Source: Oxalicibacterium faecigallinarum (GTDB lineage: Bacteria > Pseudomonadota > Gammaproteobacteria > Burkholderiales > Burkholderiaceae_D). From it: a DNA stretch of 64,000 nt. Positions 56,984 through 64,000 of this stretch are shown here, one piece after another. The stretch's first letter is position 1. Each line of letters opens with the position of its first letter. The position numbers and the translations under genes were made by a program. Where the stretch lies: contig NZ_BMDI01000001.1 in the NCBI RefSeq assembly GCF_014635705.1, positions 1,194,008 through 1,258,007 of the forward strand, read 5' to 3'. Below the pieces are notes generated by a model that had not been told where the DNA came from, searched no databases, and saw only the letters and a list, made by a program, of their open reading frames with translations.

Positions 56984-59017
56984 TCAGATGGGTCTGACCG
57001 AGCCGGGCACGATGGTCGCGCCAAACTCCCGCATCAGTTTTTGTACGAAGGGATCATCCTGCATCGATTGCTCGGCTTCGCGCTGACGTTCGGCGCGATC
57101 GGCCATGGCGGCGGCATTGGCCGTATGCTGTACCGGACCGAGCTTGCTGTTGATGCGCACCGTCTGCCCGAAATGATCGCTCAATGCCGCAATCAGCTTG
57201 TCCACACTGCCAGCCGCCAGCAAGGTCTCGACGCTGACTTGCAGATCCAGCTGGATGGTATTGCCTTCCCGCCGCGCACCCATGAGCTCGCTCTGCTGCG
57301 CCAATTGTTGCGCCACGCCGCGTACGGGCAAGGTAGCAGCCAGCACCGGCCAGTTACCATCCCACGCCAGTCCATCGATCGGATGCAATACAAACGGACG
57401 AACAGGATCCTTATCAGCTGACTGCCCCCGTTGCATCGGTGCATCTGCTGTTGCGTTTAATACTTCAGTTTTTTTTTGAGCAGCGGCCGGAGGTGCGAAA
57501 TCCTCATGACGTCCGCTTTGCACAGGCGGCATATCTGCCCCGTCATCCCACGGTGGCGCCGGAGGCAAATCCGGCAAATCCATCGGTGGTGCCTGGTCAA
57601 ACGCAGGTGAGGTGCGTGTGGCTGGAACAGACGACGTAACGGCAACAGGTGCTGCAACTGCCGCATTCACGGCAGGGACGGGAGGACGTGTGGATGACGT
57701 ACCGCCCTTCATCCCCGCGCGAGCCGCTTCCAGTGCTGCACGTGCGGGACTCACGCCGCCAGCAGAACCCGGTCGCGCCAGTGGCGCACTGGTCGTGGCC
57801 ACTTGCGGTGCTGCACTCAGGCGTGCCGTTGTAGCAGGTGCCGCACTTGCTGCCGGACGGGCTGCTGCCGTCGCCGCAGGCGCCGCATTGCCAACAGGCC
57901 GTGCCTCGGTAGGGCCAAACCCTGGACGAAACGCCAGCATACGCAACAAGGTCATGGAGAAACCGGCATATTCATCCGGTGCCAGTCCCAATTCGTTACG
58001 GCCGTGAACGGCAATCTGATAAAAGAGTTGAATCTCTTCTGCATCAAACAAACCGGCCAGTCGAAGAATATCCTCGCGTTCCGGCAAATCATCCGGCACA
58101 GCCGATGGCACGCTCTGCGCCAGGGCAACACGATGCAACAGCGATCCGAGGTCCTGCAGGGCCGCGTTGTACGACAGACTGCGAGTGGCCATTTCATCGG
58201 CCACTGCCAGCAATCCGGTACCATCCTTTTCAGCCAATGCATCAAGGATACGGACGAGGAAGGATTGATCCAGCGCACCCAGCATGCCCTGAACGGCATC
58301 CAGCGTGACTTTGCCGGCTGCATATGCAATGGCCTGATCCGTCAGCGACAAGGCATCACGCATCGAACCATGCGCGCCCTGTGCCAGCAGACGCAAGGCC
58401 GGGGTCTCGAATTCAATCTGTTCCTGACCCAGAATATTCTCAAGGTGCGAAACGATATGACCGGGCGGCATCTGCTTGAGATTGAACTGCAGGCACCGCG
58501 ACAGGACAGTCACAGGAATTTTTTGCGGGTCGGTCGTCGCAAGGATGAACTTGATGTGCTCGGGCGGCTCTTCCAGCGTCTTCAACATCGCGTTGAAGGC
58601 GTGATTGGTCAGCATGTGCACCTCGTCAATCATGTAGACCTTGAAGCGCGCGTTCGACGGTGCATAGATTGCCTGCTCCAGCAACTGCGCCATTTCATCC
58701 ACGCCACGATTGGAAGCCGCATCCATCTCGATGTAGTCAACAAAACGGCCGGCATCGATTGCGACACAGGCTTCACAGACACCACACGGCGTCGCGGTAA
58801 TGCCACCATTGCCATCCGGCCCGACACAATTGAACGACTTCGCGAGAATCCGTGACAAGGTGGTTTTACCGACACCGCGGGTGCCGGTAAACAGATAAGC
58901 ATGATGCAAACGCTGATTGTCCAGTGCATGCGTCAGTGCACGCACGACGTGTTCCTGCCCGACCAGCGTGTCGAAACTCTTCGGACGATATTTACGGGCA
59001 AGAACTTGATAGGACAT
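56984..59017 (-). CDS. dnaX: DNA polymerase III subunit tau/gamma
   Basis: A 677-residue clamp-loader subunit. Walker A GTRGVGKTT is at residues 45-53, a zinc-binding Cys cluster at 64, 78, 81 and 84, DEVHML is the Walker B, and the SRC motif (sensor) is in VLSRCLQF. A long Ala/Pro/Thr-rich linker spans about 380-510, and the tau-specific polymerase-binding domain is about 540-677. Within codons 514-517 (57478-57467) lies an A9 run; a -1 shift ends after one residue (N, TGA) and a +1 shift ends after three (L, K, Y, TAA). So a gamma form of about 517 residues is likely. Confidence 0.95.
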   Translation of the reverse strand: MSYQVLARKYRPKSFDTLVGQEHVVRALTHALDNQRLHHAYLFTGTRGVGKTTLSRILAKSFNCVGPDGNGGITATPCGVCEACVAIDAGRFVDYIEMDAASNRGVDEMAQLLEQAIYAPSNARFKVYMIDEVHMLTNHAFNAMLKTLEEPPEHIKFILATTDPQKIPVTVLSRCLQFNLKQMPPGHIVSHLENILGQEQIEFETPALRLLAQGAHGSMRDALSLTDQAIAYAAGKVTLDAVQGMLGALDQSFLVRILDALAEKDGTGLLAVADEMATRSLSYNAALQDLGSLLHRVALAQSVPSAVPDDLPEREDILRLAGLFDAEEIQLFYQIAVHGRNELGLAPDEYAGFSMTLLRMLAFRPGFGPTEARPVGNAAPAATAAARPAASAAPATTARLSAAPQVATTSAPLARPGSAGGVSPARAALEAARAGMKGGTSSTRPPVPAVNAAVAAPVAVTSSVPATRTSPAFDQAPPMDLPDLPPAPPWDDGADMPPVQSGRHEDFAPPAAAQKKTEVLNATADAPMQRGQSADKDPVRPFVLHPIDGLAWDGNWPVLAATLPVRGVAQQLAQQSELMGARREGNTIQLDLQVSVETLLAAGSVDKLIAALSDHFGQTVRINSKLGPVQHTANAAAMADRAERQREAEQSMQDDPFVQKLMREFGATIVPGSVRPI
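57457..57478 (-). promoter_or_regulatory. Possible programmed frameshift or slippage site in dnaX (A9)
   Basis: CAA AAA AAA ACT (Q514-K-K-T517) contains nine consecutive A on the coding strand. Both alternative frames stop right after it: TGA after one codon in the -1 frame, TAA after three in the +1 frame. E. coli dnaX uses A6G and Thermus an A9 to make gamma. No clear downstream stem-loop was seen. Confidence 0.6.
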
Positions 59018-59142
59018 GAGGCCGTTCTAAAAGAATGGGAAGAATGTCAGCGAATGCGAAAAACAACCCGCATTTTACCTGACACCGGGCAGAGATTTGC
59101 AGTGACCGCAGATTCGGCCACTGCATGCAGGATTCACCTGTA

Positions 59143-62100
59143 TCAGCGCGCGGCCTCCATTTGCTCTGACGTGATCTGCAACGGGCCATTACCACTGTAG
59201 CGATCAAGGAACAGATAGATCACGGGCGTGATAAACAAGGTGATGACTTGCGACACCATCAGTCCGCCCACAACGGCCAGGCCCAGTGGCTGCCGCAACT
59301 CGGCACCAGCGCCGATCCCCAACGCAATCGGCATGGCACCCATCGCGGCCGCCAAGGTGGTCATCATGATCGGACGAAAACGCAGAATACATGCAGTGCG
59401 GATCGCTTTGGCTGGCGTCTTGCCCTCGTCGCGTTGCGCCGCCAGCGCAAAGTCGATCATCATGATGGCATTCTTCTTGACCAGACCAATCAGCAGCAGA
59501 ATGCCGATGATCGCAATCATCGTGAGCTCGACGTTAAAGATACGCAAGGTCAGCAAGGCGCCCACCACTGCCGATGGCAGACCGGCGAGAATCGTGATCG
59601 GGTGGATATAACTTTCGTACAGCACGCCCAACAGGATGTAGATCACGACAACTGCCAGAAGCAGCAAGGCAATTTGATTGCCCTGCGATGCCTGAAATAC
59701 TGCCGCATCGCCGGCATAGCTGGTGATAATGCTCTGCGGCAGTTCGATCTGGGCCTTGATGCGATCCATATTGGTGGTTGCCTCACCCAGAGGAACGCCG
59801 GGAGCCAGATTGAAGGAAATCGTAATTGCCTGCAGCTGCCCCTGATGATTGACAGAGATCGGCCCGGCCGTACGCGTGACAGTCGCCACACTTAACAGCG
59901 GCACCAGCGCCCCCGTCTTGCTACGCAGATAAACCTTGCTCAGATCCGACTCATCCTGCTGTCCGACATTGCTGTCCTGCAGAATGACGTAATAGCTGTT
60001 GGCACTGGTATAGATTGTCGAAATCTGTCGATCACCAAAGGTACTGTACAGGGCGGTGCGGATGTCCTGGATACCGATACCTGCCTCGTTGGCGCGATCG
60101 CGATCGATATCGATCTGTGCCTGCAACCCCTTGAGCTGTGAATCACTGGTTACATCAATGAAGGCATGATCGGCACGCATGCGCGCCATGATTTTCTCCG
60201 ACCACTCGTTGAGCTCAGCCGCTTTCACGCTCTGCATCACGAACTGGAACTGGCTCTTGCTCTGACGTCCGCCCAGTCGCAGGTTCTGTACCGGCGTCAT
60301 GAAAACATTCAACCCTGGCACCTCGCGCACAGCCTTGCGCAGCTGTCTCAAGACTTCGTCCATCGATTCACGCTCGTTACGCGGCTTGAGTCCGATAAAC
60401 ATATTGCCGACATTGCTGTCACGCGTACGCACGGTGCCGGTCGCCACATTCGGATTGGCGCGAATGATTTCCGATGCCTGTGTCATCAGCTTGACCATGG
60501 TCGGATAGGAGGCGTCTTCCGGACCTTCCACCGTCACACTGATCTGACCGATATCTTCAGTCGGAAAGAATCCCTTGGGAATCGTGATGAACAGATATGC
60601 CGTCAGTGCGAATGTGGCGGCAGCCAGTAGCAGAATCGTCTTGCGATGCGAGAGTGACCAGTCCAGTCCCCGCGTGTAACCGGTCAGCACACGATCAAAT
60701 CCACGCTCGAACTGGCGACTGATCCACAGCTCCTTGCGTTCATGCTGCTCGTCTTTTTCCGCTTTCAGATAACGACTGCACATCATCGGTACCAGTGTCA
60801 GCGACATGAGTGCCGACACCAGTACGGCCAGCGAAACCACCGCGGCAAACTCATAGAACAGCAAGCCGATCACACCCGGCATGAAGAAAATCGGGATGAA
60901 CACGGCAACCAGCGAAATCGAAATCGAAATAATCGTGAAACTGACTTCGCGCGATCCCTTGAGTGCAGCCGCCAGCGGCTCCATCCCGTTTTCGATATGC
61001 CGCACAATGTTTTCCAGCATCACGATCGCATCATCGACCACCAGCCCGACCGCAATCGTAATACCCAGTAACGAAACATTGTCCAGACTGAAACCGGCCC
61101 AGTACATCAATGCCGCACAACCGATAAGCGAGATCGGCAAGGACAGTACCGGAATCAATGTCGCCGTAAAACGCTTCAGAAACAGGAAAATCACCATCAC
61201 TACCAGCGCAATCGTCAGTGCCAGCGTGAAATGCACATCGTGAATCGCCTCACGGATGGATACCGAACGATCATTCAATACCTGCACATCGATCGATGCC
61301 GGCATCTGCTCGCGGAACAAAGGTAATTGCGCTTTCACCGCATCGACGACTGCCACCGTATTGGCATTGGGTTGGCGCTGCACCGCCAGCACGATGGACG
61401 GTTTGCCATTGGCCCAGCTCCCGCTTTTGGTCGATTCCACACTGTCGGTCACATCTGCCACATCAGACAAGCGCGTGGTTTGCCCGTTACGACTGGCGAT
61501 GACAATGTTGGCGAACGCCGCTGCATTCTGCAATTGCTTGTTGGCCTGAATGGTCAAGGTCTGTCGCTCACCGTCCAGCACGCCGACCGGCGAATTAACG
61601 TTGGCACCACGAATCGCCTGCGCCAGTTCATCCATGGTCATATTGCGCGCCGCCAGCTCATCCGCCTTCACCCGCACACGCACGGCATAACGACGCTGGC
61701 CGAACACCTGTACCTGCGCCACACCGTTAATGGTCGACAGCGAAGGCGAAATCAGGTTTTCGCCGTAGTCATTCAGCTCGGACAATGGCATTGAAGGCGA
61801 CGTCAGCGCCAGCAGCAGAATTGCCTGATCGGCCGGATTGACTTTGCGATACGCCGGCAGCGCCGTCATCTCGATCGGTAGACTGCGCTGCGCGCGCAAC
61901 AAGGCTGCCTGCACATCGACAGCCGCTGCGTCGATATCGCGATCCTGCTCAAACTCAAGCGTGATAGACGTGTTGCCGAGCGTGCTGGTCGAACTGATGG
62001 TCGACAAACCGGCGATGGTGGAAAACTGCTTTTCAAGCGGCAAGGCGACCGATGACGCCATCACCTCAGGACTGGCACCCGGCAGCACCCCGGTTACATT

Positions 62101-62235
62101 AATGACAGGTGTGTCATAGCTCGGCAGTGCTGCAATCGGCAGCTTCACATAGGAGAACGCGCCGATCACGACAATCGCGATCGACAACAGCACGGTCATC
62201 ACCGGCCGGCGTATACAGAGTTCCGAAATATTCAC
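59143..62235 (-). CDS. RND efflux pump inner-membrane transporter (HAE1/MdtB-C type)
   Basis: A 1030-residue RND transporter. The first membrane span (CIRRPVMTVLLSIAIVVIGAFSYVKLP), a large periplasmic loop, and GLVVDDAIVMLENIVRH in the fourth span (proton-relay Asp-Asp pair) are seen, with a second periplasmic loop and six further spans. It exports lipophilic compounds with the adaptor 62257-63399. No outer-membrane factor is in the window. It starts 21 bp after the adaptor gene. Confidence 0.93.
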   Translation of the reverse strand: MNISELCIRRPVMTVLLSIAIVVIGAFSYVKLPIAALPSYDTPVINVTGVLPGASPEVMASSVALPLEKQFSTIAGLSTISSTSTLGNTSITLEFEQDRDIDAAAVDVQAALLRAQRSLPIEMTALPAYRKVNPADQAILLLALTSPSMPLSELNDYGENLISPSLSTINGVAQVQVFGQRRYAVRVRVKADELAARNMTMDELAQAIRGANVNSPVGVLDGERQTLTIQANKQLQNAAAFANIVIASRNGQTTRLSDVADVTDSVESTKSGSWANGKPSIVLAVQRQPNANTVAVVDAVKAQLPLFREQMPASIDVQVLNDRSVSIREAIHDVHFTLALTIALVVMVIFLFLKRFTATLIPVLSLPISLIGCAALMYWAGFSLDNVSLLGITIAVGLVVDDAIVMLENIVRHIENGMEPLAAALKGSREVSFTIISISISLVAVFIPIFFMPGVIGLLFYEFAAVVSLAVLVSALMSLTLVPMMCSRYLKAEKDEQHERKELWISRQFERGFDRVLTGYTRGLDWSLSHRKTILLLAAATFALTAYLFITIPKGFFPTEDIGQISVTVEGPEDASYPTMVKLMTQASEIIRANPNVATGTVRTRDSNVGNMFIGLKPRNERESMDEVLRQLRKAVREVPGLNVFMTPVQNLRLGGRQSKSQFQFVMQSVKAAELNEWSEKIMARMRADHAFIDVTSDSQLKGLQAQIDIDRDRANEAGIGIQDIRTALYSTFGDRQISTIYTSANSYYVILQDSNVGQQDESDLSKVYLRSKTGALVPLLSVATVTRTAGPISVNHQGQLQAITISFNLAPGVPLGEATTNMDRIKAQIELPQSIITSYAGDAAVFQASQGNQIALLLLAVVVIYILLGVLYESYIHPITILAGLPSAVVGALLTLRIFNVELTMIAIIGILLLIGLVKKNAIMMIDFALAAQRDEGKTPAKAIRTACILRFRPIMMTTLAAAMGAMPIALGIGAGAELRQPLGLAVVGGLMVSQVITLFITPVIYLFLDRYSGNGPLQITSEQMEAAR

Positions 62236-62256
62236 AAACGGATTCCGTAGGCAGGA

Positions 62257-63399
62257 TCAGGTGTTATCTTCAGGCATTGCGCTCGCAGGTGCCGGCTTGG
62301 CAGTAGACTCCTTGACCTTGCTGCCCGGACGCAGGTTCTGCGCCCCTTCCACCACGACACGTACGCCCCCCGAGATACCCGTCACAACGGCCTGTCCGTT
62401 TTCGATCGCCAGCACGGTCACCTTGACGTCCTTGACGGTCGCATCCTCCTGAATCACATAAACAAACTTGTCCGTCGGTCCCGTCACCACCGCCTGCGCA
62501 GGCACCGTGACAGCATCGTCAACCTGACGCGTCACCATGCTGACATTCACAAACCCGCCCGGCCATAGTTTTTGCGCCTTGTTGTCGAAGCGCGCCTTCA
62601 TGCGAATCGTGCCACTCTGACTATCCGACATATTGTCGATGAAGAACAATTTTCCCTGGATCGGCGGCTGGCCCGGCAATTGCACCGTCACCGGCGCATC
62701 CGCATTCGGGTAAGTATTGACGACGTTGAGCAATTCGCGCTCTGGCAGCGCAAACGTGACGGCAATCGGATCAAGTTGGGTAATCGTTACCATCGGATCG
62801 CCGGAAGGCTGTGCCAACGTGCCCGGAAACACATTGATAATACCCAGCCGACCGTCGATGCTGGCCTTGATCTGGTTGTCCCCCAACACAATTTCGCTGG
62901 ACTGGGCCGCGGCCTGGTTCGCCTTGATCGCGTTGCGCAAGGATTCCACGCGCGCGCGCGAGGTATCGACAACCGCTTGCGAGACAAAATTCTGCTGCGC
63001 CAGATCCTGATTGCGTTTGAGTGTCAGCTCGGCATCGGCCAGATCGGATTGCGATGCCGCCAGCTCGGCACGTGTGCGCGCCACATTGGACTGATCGTTG
63101 CGCTCATCCAGTGTGAACAGAAGCTGCCCTGCCTTGACGAACTGCCCCTCTTTCACGTGTACCGTGCGCACAATGTTTTGTACCTTTGGACGCACTTCCA
63201 CCAAGGTGATCGATGACACATAGCCGTTCGCCTGTACGGTCAGCGGAATGCTTTTCTTCTCGGCCACGGCAGAATGAATGGTCTGCACATTGTCCGCACG
63301 ACGCGGGGCATCAGACTTGTGAAAGAACTGAAAATACAAAATCGCGCCAATCGCAAGGACGCCGATGCCAATAAGAATGTGTTTGCTTGTTCGTTGCAT
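62257..63399 (-). CDS. RND efflux periplasmic adaptor subunit
   Basis: A 380-residue membrane-fusion protein. A single N-terminal membrane anchor (LIGIGVLAIGAILYF) is followed by a lipoyl half (VRTVHVKEGQFVKAGQLLFTLDERN), a coiled-coil hairpin at residues 100-165 and a beta-barrel domain. It connects the RND pump to an outer-membrane factor. Operon with the pump. Confidence 0.93.
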   Translation of the reverse strand: MQRTSKHILIGIGVLAIGAILYFQFFHKSDAPRRADNVQTIHSAVAEKKSIPLTVQANGYVSSITLVEVRPKVQNIVRTVHVKEGQFVKAGQLLFTLDERNDQSNVARTRAELAASQSDLADAELTLKRNQDLAQQNFVSQAVVDTSRARVESLRNAIKANQAAAQSSEIVLGDNQIKASIDGRLGIINVFPGTLAQPSGDPMVTITQLDPIAVTFALPERELLNVVNTYPNADAPVTVQLPGQPPIQGKLFFIDNMSDSQSGTIRMKARFDNKAQKLWPGGFVNVSMVTRQVDDAVTVPAQAVVTGPTDKFVYVIQEDATVKDVKVTVLAIENGQAVVTGISGGVRVVVEGAQNLRPGSKVKESTAKPAPASAMPEDNT

Positions 63400-63633
63400 G
63401 ATGCCGAATGAAATGCATTGCAGAAAAAGGACGACCGAAACAAGGTCATCGCTTCTCGAAAACCATGATCAATCCTAGCGGCGAAGCTTAGCATGGTCAC
63501 GATGATGGACTGCAACACGTGCCGGAAAAATCCGCATGCAACGCGTTTAAAAAGGAGGATACGGAGAAGAAATGATGCGGAAGAAGGAAAAATGCATTCC
63601 GCCAGAGAAACAAGCAAAGAAAAACAGATAAGA

Positions 63634-63729
63634 GGCGAGCCTTGTCTACGGCACTTGCAGTAAATGGCTGTGGCTGCTTCGTTCCCGACCTGACCAGGTT
63701 GACCATGCCACAATGCGCAGGGGCCCGCC
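63634..63729 (-). ncRNA. ffs: Signal recognition particle 4.5S RNA (small bacterial type)
   Basis: The minus strand contains the conserved SRP tip: ACCTGGTCAGG, GGAACGAAGCAGCC and flanking GGTC/CAGCC elements. The ends pair: GGCGGGCC at 63729-63722 with GGCTCGCC at 63641-63634, eight perfect or G-U pairs. Length is about 96 nt. A T-rich stretch (63633-63610) follows. It binds Ffh for membrane-protein targeting. Confidence 0.93.
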
Positions 63730-63838
63730 AGTCGCAATTTTAACAGCAATGCATGCGCTGTGCGACATGCGTGGCATGAAAATCATCCTGTGGCAGAAAC
63801 CTGCTTGCCATTTTGCGACAAGCCGGTTTGAGCCCGAC

Positions 63839-64000
63839 TTAGATTCCCAGTTCCTGCCAGATTTGATCCACACGCTTCTTGACCGCTTCATCCATCACAA
63901 TCGGCGTTCCCCATTCGCGACTGGTTTCACCCGGCCACTTGTTCGTCGCATCAATGCCCATCTTGGAACCCAGCCCACTGACTGGCGAAGCAAAATCCAG
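63839..64000 (-). CDS. ubiD: 4-Hydroxy-3-polyprenylbenzoate decarboxylase UbiD, C-terminal fragment
   Basis: The last 53 codons of a gene whose 5' part lies beyond the right edge. The peptide includes [21 protein letters not shown], the conserved UbiD C-terminal signature, and ends IWQELGI followed by TAA at 63841-63839. UbiD uses prenylated FMN to decarboxylate the ubiquinone precursor. Confidence 0.88.
   Translation of the reverse strand: MDFASPVSGLGSKMGIDATNKWPGETSREWGTPIVMDEAVKKRVDQIWQELGI

Noticed and set aside
57420-57456. Short GATGCA repeats after the dnaX A-run as a frameshift-stimulating stem
   Set aside because: They are direct rather than inverted repeats, so no convincing stem forms.
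57803-58855. 350-codon plus-strand frame within dnaX
   Set aside because: Antisense to the conserved DnaX AAA+ region; no motif.
1-64000. CRISPR arrays, tRNA and rRNA genes, insertion sequences
   Set aside because: No regularly spaced repeats, cloverleaf-like or rRNA segments or transposase frames were seen; without a scan small tRNAs could have been missed.

Overview
The window looks like chromosomal DNA of a betaproteobacterium, most likely Burkholderiales of the Oxalobacteraceae type (Herminiimonas/Janthinobacterium-like). This is inferred from gene content (dnaX-ybaB-recR, a HexR-controlled Entner-Doudoroff cluster, pstSCAB-phoU-phoBR beside ppk) and moderate GC; no 16S rRNA is present to prove it. 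No tRNA, rRNA, IS element, prophage or CRISPR array was seen.

Region 1 (1-19232, almost all minus strand) is a surface-polysaccharide (O-antigen/EPS) locus that continues past the left edge. It encodes UDP-L-FucNAc synthesis (wbjB/C/D = fnlA/B/C), an L-FucNAc-transferase-like enzyme, a WbpV-like reductase, the first codons of a polyprenyl-phosphate sugar transferase, several glycosyltransferases, a methyltransferase with a zinc ribbon, an asparagine synthase-like amidotransferase, a Wzx-like flippase, UDP-GlcA 4-epimerase and Ugd. It is a mosaic: a 52-codon stump of a second capF lies between wbjB and the intact wbjC, and an AT-rich stretch (about 15.8-18.1 kb) carries a decayed CgeB-type glycosyltransferase, a decayed gmd and a MarR-type EPS regulator with a perfect palindrome in front of it. 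No Wzy polymerase was recognised in the window.

Region 2 (19.4-36.8 kb) is a phosphate and polyphosphate island: pstSCAB-phoU-phoB-phoR (minus) diverges from ppk-sixA (plus), with Pho-box-like repeats facing both ways. Next to it is a three-gene overlapping operon of an OlsB-like N-acyltransferase, a PlcP-like metallophosphoesterase and an Agt-like glycosyltransferase, preceded by three 11-nt-spaced Pho-box-like units. I read it as a PhoB-controlled phospholipid-replacement cassette. Then follow a Lys/Ala-rich histone-H1-like protein, an orphan substrate-binding protein, DedA, ppx and a transglutaminase-like protein.

Region 3 (37-44.5 kb) holds a short Hsp70 (YegD type), a small monooxygenase-fold protein, a 56-residue acidic peptide, an ETHE1-like MBL protein, a PAS-GGDEF-EAL protein behind a sigma-54-like promoter, rpiA and a membrane diguanylate cyclase.

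Region 4 (44.5-53.2 kb) is central carbon metabolism: edd-eda (minus) diverges from pgi-zwf-hexR-tal (plus), with two HexR-like operators between them, then a decapitated LysR pseudogene.

Region 5 (53.3-64 kb) holds an exported protein, a 29-residue membrane peptide behind a CoA-transferase, an HD protein, recR-ybaB-dnaX (dnaX has an A9 run where either frameshift ends almost at once), an RND pump with adaptor, the SRP 4.5S RNA and the 3' end of ubiD.
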